From Tamarix chinensis (lineage: Eukaryota; Streptophyta; Magnoliopsida; Caryophyllales; Tamaricaceae): a DNA stretch of 64,000 bases. Positions 49,161 to 61,030 of this stretch are shown here, piece by piece. The DNA is taken from positions 1,240,001 to 1,304,000 of the forward strand of contig CM060181.1 of assembly GCA_030549775.1 (NCBI GenBank), written 5' to 3'. The position numbers and the translations under genes are program-made. Every line of letters begins with the position of its first letter. Within the stretch, counting starts at the first letter, position 1. A model generated the notes under the pieces. It did no database searches. It was not told the DNA's origin and saw only the letters and a list, made by a program, of their open reading frames with translations.

Positions 49161-50434
49161 ATAAATTAAAAAAGAGAGCCCTTGCACTTTTTGAGGACAA
49201 TTTTGATTATTTATATCTCTTAGAGTGTATATAACATTATGATACAAAAAAATATAGTTGTAATATTAGTATTGAAAAGTAGTTTCATAAAGTTATATAT
49301 ATATATATATATAATTTATAAGAATATATATTAAAAGATGTAGATAATCAAAGTTTACCTTTGAAATGAGTAAAGACTTCCTTCTAAAAATAGAGAGAGT
49401 ACAACTTATGGTGGGCAGTGGTGGGGCAATGAACGGGGTGGTGACTAATCCATTGGTTAACTTATTCTACATATAGTTTTATATAATTATCGTTCTAACT
49501 TTTGATACAAGAATGGAAAGAATTGTTCAAATAATGAAATTATTTCTATTAACATAACGTTGGAAATGATAATTATTATGTGGCAAGGATATAGATAGAC
49601 GTTGAAAAGATACTCTCCACACGATTCAAATATATGCCACCACATATGTCAATGATAAATTTTAACTGTTAATATACATTTATAAAAATTATAAAAAAAA
49701 TTATGAAAGTATTTTTGAATACAAATATAATATTTATATTTTTATATTACAATGCATTATTAATTAGTATATTTATTTATGTAAAGTTTTTCTTGGAATA
49801 CTTGATGATATAAATATATATATTGATTTGAATGGAGTAATAAAGTAATTAATATTGAAGGATAAAGTAGGGAGATGTCTTTAAAATATATATACTCCAT
49901 AAACACTTATTTAAAGCCAGAGAGAATACTAGCTAACTCAGTTGAATTCATAACGATAATTAAATGACAAATGTTAATTTATAGGGACATGTAAAATACT
50001 CTGTAATAACCTAAGCCATTATATTTATAAATTTATTTTTATGGGTAGGATATTCAATTTGTGGCATGACTGCATGGCTCAAGATGTGGAGTTTCTTCGA
50101 GGCATTTAACTCATCATCATCATCATATATTGATAGCTCCAAGACTGCTCAAGTAATTAGCTGGTATGTGATGCGCATGAGCTGTTGAACAAACAAACCC
50201 ATCCATTAGTCCAAGAAAAATTAAATGTAGGGTAGGGTGTGTTTTACGTTGAGATCAGTAATCACTTAAATGCAATCACAATAATGTAAAGAAAGCACAA
50301 GTGCATGTTATAATTAATGAGGCCCGTGAATTAGAGGAAAGGTGGATGCAGGACACCTCATTGATTGTATTTAAGTGGGGGCGGGGGGTTGCCTTACTTC
50401 TTTTATTTTTATTTTTATCTGGGGATTGCGACAC
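49161..50434. other. AT-rich, no gene seen
   Basis: No protein-like frame was seen. An (AT)n run lies near 49294-49312. Confidence 0.4.
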
Positions 50435-50437
50435 CTA

Positions 50438-50877
50438 GGCTCCGTTTGGATTGAAGTGAATCGAGGTGAGGGTAAACATTAAAAATTAATCTAAGTGAAG
50501 GGAACAGAGGTGAATCGGGGTGAATGTTTTAAAATACTGTTTGAATAATATTAACCTAACCTAGGTAAATGTTTTAAAAATTCCGTTTAGATTGAGGTAA
50601 ATAAAAATTAAAAAAATAAAATAAATAACATTTATATCTTTGTATTAAACAAATAAGTCCTATTGATTGGTCTTATTAAGTCAAAAATTTATTCTTTCAC
50701 CTTCACCTCGATTATTCCCGAAATTGGAGGTTAATAAAAACGAGGTTAATCGAGGTGAATGGAAGTAAAACTTTAACCTCGATTTATTTAGATAAAATTA
50801 TTAACCAGATACTCAAACGAGGTGAATCAATTGATTCACCTCCATTAACTTCCATTCACCCCAATCCAAACGCTACA
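50438..50877. mobile_element. MITE, probably Tourist/PIF-Harbinger-like, 440 bp
   Basis: The left end GGCTCCGTTTGGATTG and right end (reverse complement TGTAGCGTTTGGATTG) share 12 of 16 bases, and similarity continues inwards (GAAGTGAAT, GGGGTGAATG). A 3-bp CTA flanks both ends (50435-50437, 50878-50880). The interior is rich in TTCACCTC/GAGGTGAA motifs in both orientations and can fold back. Confidence 0.7.
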
Positions 50878-50880
50878 CTA

Positions 50881-52346
50881 AAGAAAAGGAGGAGCCTCAG
50901 AATCCACGCGTCCGAAGAGATAGTATTTGAGGAGGCAAGAAGAAGCCGCCCCTACGGCTACGATTCCGGGGCCGATGCCTCCTTCCAAAATAAGTAGTTG
51001 ACACAGGGCGGGGAGTCACCAGCTTTAGGCGGTGCGTGCACCCACATTAAAAAGGCCAAACGTGCACCTCCTTTGTAGGTAAAAAGATAAAGTTTCCAAT
51101 CCTTCCTGCGCGCGGGGCAATCCTTCCTGAGTTTAACGGGTAAAGTATATTAAGGACCCCAACTTTTCTGTTTTGAAAGTTTTGGGGCATGAATTTAAGA
51201 ATCTCTACAAAATTACTTTGTCAATATATAATTTCTAAATTTTATTGTTAGTGTGATTGTATATGATTATTATTATTGTTTATTTATTTTTAGAATCACT
51301 TATCCGCAGCTACTCCTTATAATAAAAATAAATAGTAATACTCTATTCATATAAAAAAAATTATTTTTTAATTTACTTATTTTTTAAAAAATAATAATAA
51401 TAAATACTATTAAAATTATACCTATGCTCTTCATTAAAAAATAAAAAATCATTTAATACATGTATAATTAAAAAAAGGTTAATTTTTTTTTAAATAGTTT
51501 TTATAAAGTGACTTCTTCTTTTTTTAATAAAAATTTAATAATAGATTATTATTTTTTTCCAATACAAAAAGAGTACCGCCTACTATGTGATTATAAGGTC
51601 ACGAGGAGGATGCCATTTGCACATGGCCAATTGGAACTACATGATCCTTCCTCCTTTTCCTCTACGTACATGAGATCCATGAAAAAGCAGCAGCCCCAAG
51701 CGATTGTTGAATTTAGAGGAGCTCCTGGACAAATCGTTCGGCAAATTTCTTAATCGACGGATTCAAAACAGTCGAAATGCCAATGAGCTAGGCTATAAAT
51801 TTGTTCGAAAGCACCCCCGGCCTTTCTGGCTAGCAAAATTGATGTACCCTCCCATTTTGGGTACAAGCATTCCTTTTATTGCTATCATGAATAGAATAGC
51901 AAGAGCCTACCCACTTAAAATCATTTTTGTTAATGGGCAGGCAGGCACCAAGAATACTAGAAGCGCACATTATCCTTCTTCATTGGGAATAGTGCCCGCC
52001 TGAGTCCAACAATCTCAGTCAAAATTTAATGCAGCCCAACTAATAAATTAATTTTTGACAAATTAATGTGCGTATAATTTAGTACTCCTTCGTATCCCAT
52101 GCTGCATTGCCAAAGCCAACCACTTGTTTGGTTCCATTTCCAATAAAAATGGAAACAGAATAGTTTGAAAATAATTCTAAAAACAACAGATCTCTTTCTT
52201 GAAATAATATTATCATCAACTACTACATCATCATCATCATCATCATGCTGCAAAGAATTTTGAGATGACTATATATAATGATAATTATGTGTACAAATAA
52301 TTTTAAAATGATAATAATAATAGGGTTAATAATAATAACACTAGGG
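50881..52346. other. Mixed low-copy DNA with a short open frame
   Basis: Two stretches of balanced base composition (50881-51150 and 51575-52020) interrupt AT-rich DNA. The longest frame (51704-52003, plus strand, 99 residues including KFVRKHPRPFWLAKLMYPP) is not recognised. The source could be organelle DNA or a captured gene piece; I cannot support either. Confidence 0.3.
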
Positions 52347-52353
52347 TTATGCA

Positions 52354-52578
52354 TAAGGCTGTAAACGAGCCTAAAATGATATTTGGGTTCAGTTCGTTTA
52401 ACTAAAGGAACGAGCCGAGCCGAGCTCACGAGCTAAAGCCAAAAAATGAACCGAGCCGAGCTTTTTCGATCTCGAGCTTGGCTTGTTTAATTGAGGCTCG
52501 TTTAACTAAACGAACAAGCCGAACCAAGCTTTTAACGAGCCGAGCCGAATACCGAACTGGCTCAGCTCATTTACAGCC
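52354..52578. mobile_element. hAT-like MITE, about 225 bp
   Basis: Left TAAGGCTGTAAACGAGC and right (reverse complement) GGCTGTAAATGAGC are inverted repeats, with many internal GAGCCGAGC motifs in both orientations. TTATGCA flanks both sides (52347-52353, 52579-52585). Exact ends are ambiguous by three bases, because TAA could belong to the element or the flank. Confidence 0.65.
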
Positions 52579-52585
52579 TTATGCA

Positions 52586-54040
52586 ACAACACTTGAGTAG
52601 TTATTACAAGGCTTGGAACTTTTGTTATACAAGCAAATATCATAGGTGGAACTAATGTTGGTCATAATTTATTATTATTGTCAATAACAATAATGTCATT
52701 AACGTTGTTTCTTCAGAGGTTGTCTTTTAGATTTAATCAAAGACAAATTCCTTTGACAATATTACATGCAATGACAGTCAACAAAAGCTAATGGCAGTCC
52801 CTTAGTGAGGTTGATCTTTTAGTAAAAAAATAAAATAAATAAAGAATAAGATATTGAGTCATGTTAATGAAAGTAATTCAACAAAAAAATATCGTATTTA
52901 TATAAAAAAAATTGTTTGAAAAGATTTTATCATATACCATTGTATTGTTATTCTATCCATATTTCATTTTAAATTGCTAAATTTAGTTTCTTATAGTTAA
53001 CCTTTTAATTGATATAAATTTTCATTAAATACTTCAATTACCAAAACATTAAATATAACTAAATTCAAAATAGCTCCATGCACTGCGCACATGAAAATAT
53101 AGTAATGGCTAATGATGGAGTTAGTTCTACTAAACCATGTGTTTTATATTAATCAAATTGCACAAGATTCTACCTATCTACATGCATCATAATTTTCACT
53201 GTTTCAAATATGGAGAATCTTTTTAATTAAAAAAAAGACCTAGGAAAGATGCCTCATTAGTAAGCAAAATATTTATTTTCAGTAATTTTTTAATATTTTA
53301 TTATACTTTGACCTTGCATAAGGTTTGAGTGGCAAGTAAGAAATTAATTACAAAAATTGTAATGTCATTATTAATAATAATGGAAAAATTAAATTAGATC
53401 ATTTTAGAAAGTTAAATAACGAATTAGGTTTGTAATATATTTTTTTGTATTTATAATGTCTCTTCATTTATATAATAAAAATTAATATTCGATCCACTAA
53501 TTAAATGAGGATAATGCATATTGTACACTAAATAAGGCAACATTTAGTTAGGAAACAATTACAATATAGTCACTAAATATGCATACCATATACATAAATG
53601 ATTTTATATTGTATGATTTATTGATTATTTGGTAAGCATACAAAACACAAGATATTCCATATATACAATTGTAGTAAGATAATAAAAAAATACTATTATA
53701 TACAAATAAAGAAACTATTATATGTAGATAAAGATACTACTATATATAGCCATATACAAATAATACTTCATGCATATAATTTATTATACTCTATATAATA
53801 TAAATCTAAACATTTTAGGATAGATAACATAAATATACTTCTAGAATAAGATATTATATGAAGCTAAATATAATTATACTATTACTAACATATGTGAAGG
53901 TATTATTGTATATAGATAAACATACTATTTGTTGATCATTCAAGAACCAACTCTTCTAACACTTAGAGAAAAAAAGATATGTGTATGGTTTTAAGATAAA
54001 AAATAGAGAAACTGGACTGTAATTCAAGGGAAAAAGAATA
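52586..54040. other. AT-rich, no gene seen
   Basis: No gene or element edge was recognised. Short TACTATTATATA-type repeats occur around 53660-53950. Confidence 0.4.
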
Positions 54041-54390
54041 TAAGTAATTGTATCAAAAAGACAAAGCACTTTCTTGCTGTTCTTAAGAATTCAACTTTCA
54101 TATCATATCAAGTAGCACTTTTTATCCTACTTAATGACTCGATACACTTTGTAATTCTCTATTTGATTCTATTCTTCTTTCTTTTTTCTTCTCGTAGCTA
54201 ACTTAAGTTGCATCCTATTAAGTACTAACAGGTACCAACGTTATAGTATTGTTATAGAATTAACAATTATATAACTAATAGAAACAAAAGTCATCATTTG
54301 ACCTTTACAACAAATATAAGATACAACTCATCAATTATTCATTTAACACTAAGATGTTGTAAACCTAGCAACAAAGCAAAATGTCTTACA
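54041..54390 (-). repeat. Ty1/copia 3' LTR (approximate left end)
   Basis: On the minus strand it begins TGTAAGACATTTTGCTTTGT directly after a polypurine tract and follows the copia RNase H remnant. The left end, estimated near 54041 (ACAATTACTTA on the minus strand), is not firm. Confidence 0.5.
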
Positions 54391-54404
54391 ATTCTCCACC
54401 TTTG
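54391..54404 (-). promoter_or_regulatory. Copia polypurine tract
   Basis: The minus strand reads CAAAGGTGGAGAAT just before the 3' LTR, the usual form in plant copia elements. Confidence 0.7.
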
Positions 54405-55035
54405 ACTGCATTTTCAACACACTTTAACAACTTTAATCCATGAAGAAACTTGGATGTTGGCAACAGCTTGGTTAGAAGGTATGCACAATTGTCATCAGTA
54501 TGCACTTTCTTTAACTTAATCTTCCCTCCTAAAATCACTTCCCTTATAAAATGTAGTCCAACATCAAGATGTTTGGCTCTTTCATGATAAACAAGATTTT
54601 TACTGAGAAAGATTGCACTTTGGTTATCCCATCAAATAACCACTGAAGTATTAGTCACATTGAATTCCTTCATTAAGACCTTAAACTGCAATGCCTCTTT
54701 CACACCTTTAGTGCGGGCAATTTATTATGCTTCTATGGTTGATAAAGCCACTATTTTCTAAAAAGTAGCCTTCTAGCTAATAGTGCATCTTTCAACCTGA
54801 AAAACAAAATCCAACGATGATCTTCTTGAATCTAGATCCCTTGCATAATCAGCATCCACATAGCCTTGTAATCTTAATGAATCACAGTTGCTAAAGTCAT
54901 AAACTGGATTAACATCCTTGGTCCCTTTCAAGAATCTAAGTATCCACCTTACTTCCTACCAATGCTCATAACCTGGATTTCCCATGTACCTTCTCACCAA
55001 GCTTACTGTATAACACAAATCAAGCATAGTGCACA
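54405..55035 (-). pseudogene. Ty1/copia polyprotein fragment, RNase H end
   Basis: On the minus strand from 55035 the frame gives the conserved end of a copia polyprotein: RRYMGNPGYEHW, then ILRFLKGTKDVNPVYDF and GYVDADYARDLDSRRS. These are followed by the RNase H motifs DNQSAIFLSKNLVYHERAKH, HLDVGLHFIRE and KKVHTDDNCA, ending TKLLPTSKFLHGLKLL. RNase H degrades the RNA template during reverse transcription. The fragment is dead: two adjacent TAA codons replace the EY of the STxEAEY motif, and TGA at 54632-54634 lies just before WDNQ. It is cut on its 5' side at 55035 by a gypsy-type LTR, so gag, integrase and most of reverse transcriptase are missing. Confidence 0.85.
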
Positions 55036-56579
55036 TGTAATCCCCCAAAAATTTTGAAAACCCATATTTTAATAAATAACTTTATTGAAATCAAAATTAG
55101 CTTGTAAAATTATTATTTTAATTATTTTGTGGATTTTAGAGTATGTATATTTGGATAATAGTATTTAATAAGTTAAAAATAAATATTTTGCTAATTATCA
55201 TATTGTTCCATTTAAATAATTTTTCCCAAACTAATATTTTACCAACTTTACCCTTTATAAACTAAAATATTAGGTTATAATAAATTAAATTGTTAAATTA
55301 AATAAATTACCAGGGATATTATATTTTATGATTTTATAAATTTAATTAAACTAATTTTCCTTTTTTTTCCATTCTCATTTTTCTTTTTCCCCCCTTTCTT
55401 CCTTTCCTTTTTCTTTTTCTTCTTCCTTTTCCCTTGGGCTGCCTCGCCAGGCCAGCCTTCCCCGTGCGTTGGGCCTTCGGCCCGCCTCATCCCTCATCCT
55501 CTCCCCCTCAGCCCTCTCTCCCTCTCGCACACTGACCCAGCCGGCCCCGCTCTTTTTTTTTTCTTTCTTCCCCCTCCCTGGACCGGTCGACCGCCTGTTT
55601 TCCTTTCCCCCGACCGGCCGCCACAGCCCTTCCTTCTTTCTCCTTCTTCTCAGGCAACAACAGCCCAACCCTCTGCAGCTGCCGCCCGACCACCTACGCC
55701 TGCCGCCGCCTGCCGCCGCGCCTGCCCCTGCTACTCCCTCCCTCTACCCTGTCCTCTTCTCCCCTCTTTTGAGCCGAGCTACCCCTGCACCCTATCCATT
55801 TCTGCAACTCCCTCCTTCCCGTCGCCACCCTACCGCCTCCCTGCTGCCCTATGCCCTGCCATCTGCCCCCTTGCCGTTCCTCTTCTTTTCTTCTCCCATT
55901 CGGCCAGTTTATTGTCCCATTTTCGAGCCATCTTCTTTCCCCCGAGCTCCTCCTCTCTCCTCCCTTCTTTCCTTTGTTTTTTTCTGTTTTCTCCCTGTGC
56001 CGCCGCCGTCCGCCACTCCGACCGCCGCACCCAACCCCTGCGCCGACTCCTGCCACCACCCCCTACTGCCCTGCATCCCCACACCGCCCCTTGAGCCCTA
56101 CACTTCCTCCCTTCTCCACCCCTTCTTTCTCTTCTCCCCATTTTCCCCTTATCACCAGCCATCTTCGCCGCCTTGACGCCGCCGTATCCGCCGCCTTCAG
56201 CCGCCGCGAAACCATCCCTGACCACCACCAACACCCCCTCTTCACTCCTGCATCCTTACCTTGCCTCCAAACCTTCCCCAACCACCCTCTTTTCTAGCCC
56301 AAAAACCTCAACCCGATCATGGCTCATTTTTCCTCCTTCACCCCTCTTCGAGCCATTTCCCCACCCATTTATGCATGAGACTCACGCTGCTCATGCAGCG
56401 TGAGCTTCCTCCTTGTTTTGGGTTTATTTTGGAAAAATTTTGAGGTATAATGATAATTATTTAAAATGTTTTATTAAATAAATTTCTTTTATAAAGTCTT
56501 ACCCTTTTTATTTCTTATTTCTAACACGATAGTGATGGATGTTATTTTAGGTGTGGAATTGCTAATTGTGCTTGATAAG
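55036..56579 (+). mobile_element. Gypsy-type LTR, 5' part, interrupted
   Basis: It starts TGTAATCCCCCAAAAATTTT, the family's LTR start, and has the AT-rich leader (to 55360) followed by a long C-rich zone (55370-56300). At 56580 it is split by a younger element of the same kind; its remainder would lie beyond the window. Pro/Ser-rich and Arg/Gly-rich frames over the C-rich zone on both strands are composition shadows. Confidence 0.65.
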
Positions 56580-57679
56580 TGAAATACCCCAAAATTCCTA
56601 ATTTAGAAAATCATGGCCGAATAGGAGATTATTAGGGAATTTATTAAAATAAATTACTTTTAGTGAAATAAAAAGGAAATTAATAGGATAAATCAAGAAG
56701 GGAATTATAAGAGTGTAAATAGGGGAGATTATGGTATTTAAGTTAATTAAGGTTTTCACTTTTGAAATTTATTAAGTACCTTAAATTATATAAAATAGGG
56801 AGGATAAAATAGTTTCAAATTAATATAAAATTTATGAGTAATTTAATTAGAGGAAAATTTAGGGGTTTTGTTAAATAAAATAAATTTAGGAAGATTTTTC
56901 CATAAATCCCAAAATTTACCTAAAGGTAGAAATTAATTATGGTTTTGATAATTATATTAAATACCCTAAATTACCCAAATGATATTAATTAATCCAACCC
57001 CTAACTTTCCCCTCCTTTTCCTTTTTCCCTTTTTCCTTTTTCCTCCCTCCTTTTTCCTTTTTTCTTCCTTCCCCTTCTCGCCCCTATTTTCCCCGACCTG
57101 GGCCGGCCTGCTGGCCCAAACCCCTCCCCTTTTCCTTCTTCTCGCCGCGGCCCAGCGAGCCCGGCCGTCCGTGACCCAAAACGCGGCGTTTCGACGCTGA
57201 AGTCGCTGAAACGCCGCGTCGCGATACAAAGAACTTTCGACCGTTGCCTGACGACGCGCGAGCACTGCGTTTTCGCCAAATTCCGCCTAAAACGCAGCGT
57301 TTCATTTAAAAGGAAAAGAAACCGCGCGGTCCGGCCGGTTTCCTCCCTCTCCTTTCTTTCCCCTGGACCGCCGGTCCAGCCCCTCCCCTTCTTCTTCTTC
57401 CTCGCGACGCCGTTTCTCCCCGCCTGCAACTCGAGCTCGCCGGAAAACGCAGCGGCGAGCGTCCCGTCCTTTCTCCGGCCTTCTCTCCTATCTTTTCGTC
57501 CCTGATTTGACCTTGCCTTGAGATGTGACCAATCGGGCAGCGTTTTCCCCGCACGCAAGCCCTGACTTTTCTTCCCCGACAGGGTTGGTCTGTGCCGGCA
57601 GACCTGCGCCGGACAGCTCACCGGACCTAACCCACCTAACCTCCCACGTGTCCTTGTCGTTTTCCCGTCCCAAATCCTC

Positions 57680-57688
57680 TATAAATAG
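57680..57688 (+). promoter_or_regulatory. LTR TATA box
   Basis: TATAAATAG sits in a GC-rich context (CCTC before, CCCCGG after). It is conserved at 63609-63617 in the 3' LTR and, in related form, in the element at 34418-41636. Confidence 0.75.
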
Positions 57689-58087
57689 CCCCGGGAATGG
57701 CCTGAATCGGGTTCGATTCTTTGGAACCCAGAAATCCAGCCCGTCGCGCCGCCCACTTTCAGCCGCCTTTTCCTCCGCCCTCGGCCACCGTTGCCGCCTG
57801 CCCTTACCACCAAGATCCTCCCTGCACCGCCCTCTACGCAACCAACCTTCTTAGCCACCCTAACTCGCGCCGCACGTGCCGCCCTGGCCGTGCGAAAAAC
57901 CCTTCCCGAATCGGCCCTTCCAGCCCTGGCGCCACCTTCGCGCCGCCACCGCCGGCCACACCGCCGCTTGCAGCGCCACCACCCCCCCAAAACGACCAGC
58001 AGCTCCTGCCCTACCACCCCGTACCTCCCTTTCCCTCTGGTTTTCCCTTCCCTAGCCTCCACCACCATTTTTCCCTCTTTCCTTTCC

Positions 58088-58088
58088 T

Positions 58089-58121
<33 letters not shown>
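58088..58121 (+). repeat. (CCG)n microsatellite
   Basis: About 11 CCG/GCC units run into CCACCACCACC. This lies in the transcribed part of the LTR if the TATA box at 57680 is used. Confidence 0.9.
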
Positions 58122-58126
<5 letters not shown>

Positions 58127-58239
58127 ACCCTAGTCAGGTTGTCAACCCCCCCTGAACCCTAAGTCCTAGAAAATTAAATAAATAAATGAATAAGATAAGT
58201 AAATAATAATAAGGGTTAAATGATTAAATAAATAAAGGT

Positions 58240-58373
58240 GATTAGTGGGATTAATATTATTAACTAATATTATGAGTATTATTATGAGTAATATTAACAC
58301 TATCATTATTATTACTAATATTATTACTACTACTAATACTACCACCCATACTATTATTATTATCATTATATTA

Positions 58374-58405
<32 letters not shown>

Positions 58406-58501
58406 GATCTTATCATTATTATCATTATTATTATTATTATTATTATTGATATTACTATTATTATTATTATTGCTATTATTGATATTACTATTATTATTAT
58501 T

Positions 58502-58557
<56 letters not shown>

Positions 58558-59120
58558 TATATTAACATTATTATTATTATTACTATTATTATTATTATTA
58601 TTAAGCATTATTACTACTAACGTTACCATTAGTGTTATTACTGTTATCGTTATTATTGTTGTTAATATTAATATTAATATTAATATTATAATGGTTATTA
58701 CTATTAATAGTATTACTAGTATGATTATTATTATTACTATTATAATAATTATTATTAATATTATTATTGTTATTTTTACTATTGTTATTGTTAGTACTAT
58801 TATTGTTATTATTGTTATTATTGATATTATCATTATTATTGCTATTATTCTTAGGGTTGTGTTATTGTTATTAATATTACAATTATTATTATCATGGTCA
58901 TTATTTTACTATTAGTATAAGTATTATTATTAATATTGTTATTGTTATTTTACTATTGTTATTGTTATTATTAGTATTATTGTTATTATTATCATTATTG
59001 CTATTACCATTACTATTATTATTAGTAGAAGTATTGTGGTTAATAGCATTATTATTATTATTGTCTTTACTATTCTATTTTCAACGTTATTATGGCCGTT
59101 GTTATTAGTATTATTATTAC

Positions 59121-59159
<39 letters not shown>

Positions 59160-59521
59160 CATTACCATTATTACCCATATTACTATTATTATTGTAATAT
59201 TATTATTTATTTTCATTATTATCATTAGTATGGTTATTATTATTATCATTATTATTATTCTTATCATTGCTTTATCGTTATTGTGTTTATCGCATCTATT
59301 ATTTTATCGATTATTACTCTTATTCTTATTATCCTTATTAATATTATTTTTATAATCGTTGATGTTATTACTAATACTTTCATTGTATTTATTATTATTA
59401 TTATTTGTATTCTTATTGTCTTCATTCCTATCATTATTAATATTATCACTATTATTATTATTAACATTATCATTGATTTTGTCACCTAAGCGACTATGGT
59501 TGTACAAATACTCGATTATTA

Positions 59522-59558
<37 letters not shown>

Positions 59559-59720
59559 CGATAATGCACTATTACTGATGCTAATATGATTTCAATTATT
59601 ACCATTATTATCATTATTACCATTATAGCTATTATTATTTTTATTAGGAGCACTATTATTATAAATAGTATTCTTATTATGGTAGGTATTATTGGTAATT
59701 ATTATTAATGTTGTGAAAAC
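58240..59720. repeat. ATT-type low-complexity tract, 1.5 kb
   Basis: Almost the whole stretch is built of TTA/ATT/TAT triplets with scattered C and G. Poly-Leu/Ile and poly-Asn frames over it are shadows. A shorter counterpart lies at 39300-39790 (AAT on the plus strand) in the minus-strand relative, so the tract is an LTR component that has grown. Confidence 0.9.
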
Positions 59721-60280
59721 CCTCTCCTTAGTATTGGATTGCTAAAACCCACTTTAATTAGTAATAATCCATTTAAGCTATTGTAAGAATAGTAATAACC
59801 CTACCCTTAATTTATAAACCCCTATTATTAATATCAGCATTAGTATTAGGCCATGATAGGGGTAAGATAGGAATTTTGATAATTTCGGTAGAGGGAGATT
59901 AACCCTAAGTTTCCCTCTTATAGGTAAACCGGGTCAAACCCCAGGAGGTGTAGGAGCGTGCTCCAAGCCCGGCGCCGATTTCGGTAAGGACGTAACTAAG
60001 GATCTTGTGTGCTCTGCATGTTTTAAGTGTCTTATATGCTTTGTACAATTGGGTGTTATAATATGTATACTATATGCTTGTTTGTGAAGCGCTGCATGGA
60101 TCCGAGGTACGTCCCCGTATCCTAGTCTTCGTGTACTAATCTGTTGTGGTACAAGTGTGATGTGTGTTGTGATATGGTGTGATGTGACGTGACCCCTACG
60201 TCATGTAGGTTGGGTTATGTGAGGGAGTGTGGTGAAGTGGGGGACTTGAAAAAGAAAAATACGAGGTTAGAATGACCGAA

Positions 60281-60770
60281 GGTGGTATTAGGGTTTATAT
60301 GGTTGTATTTATAATTACTTGGTGGTATTAAATACTTATGGTGGTATTAGGGTTTGCAAGGTGGTATTAGGGTTTATATGGTTGTATTTATGATTACTTG
60401 GTGGTATTAAATACTTATGGTGGTATTAGGGTTTGCAAGGTGGTATTAGGGTTTATATGGTTGTATTTATGATCACTTGGTGGTATTAATGACTTATGGT
60501 GGTATTAGGGTTGCAAGGTGGTATTAGGGTTTATGTAGTGGTATTAATGATTACTTGGTGGTGTAAATGGATCATGGTGGTATTAGGGTTTGCAAGGTGG
60601 TATTAGGGTTTATATGGTTGTATTTATGATCACTTGGTGGTATTAATGACTTATGGTGGTATTAGGGTTGCAAGGTGGTATTAGGGTTTATGTAGTGGTA
60701 TTAATGATTACTTGGTGGTGTAAATGGCTCATGGTGGTATTAGGGTTTTCATGATGGTATTATGGTTGTT
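60281..60770 (+). repeat. 79-bp tandem array with telobox-like motifs
   Basis: Units start at 60340, 60419, 60498, 60576 and 60655 (periods 78-79) with partial units at 60281 and 60733. Each unit has two or three GGTGGTATTA modules. TTAGGGTTT, the reverse complement of the plant telobox AAACCCTAA, occurs about ten times. Confidence 0.85.
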
Positions 60771-61030
60771 ATAGACAAATGAGGTTAAGAAGGGTTAACC
60801 ATGGCTTGGTGTGGACAATCATGGTCCGTATGGCTGTTTAGAGTTGTTGGGTGTTATTATGTGTACTATTGAGTAAAGTATAGTTATGAATGTGGAATTT
60901 TACCGTTTGTTATTATGTGTAAGAATGTAATGAATGATTTATGCATGTCAAGGACATTATGTGATTCAATAAGACACGAATAAGACATTAATCACGTAAA
61001 GCGAAAGATGTTGAGCCCGACCCAGTCCGT

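Noticed and set aside
51704..52003. Organelle-derived gene fragment
   Set aside because: Composition suggests a foreign origin, but I could not recognise any mitochondrial or plastid gene, so it is kept as unclassified.
55375..56443. Many Pro/Ser-rich and Arg/Gly-rich frames on both strands
   Set aside because: They come from the C-rich zone of an LTR; stop codons are rare there by composition. No conserved domain.
57001..58162. Frames up to 206 codons on both strands, repeated at 62896-63998
   Set aside because: Composition shadows inside the LTR. Small indels between the two LTRs shift the frames, so no protein is being conserved.
58166..59589. Poly-Leu, poly-Ile and poly-Asn frames
   Set aside because: Translations of ATT-type triplet repeats.
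60281..60770. Interstitial telomere remnant
   Set aside because: The TTAGGGTTT motifs are embedded in a 79-bp unit and are not head-to-tail TTTAGGG repeats; position is internal to an LTR.
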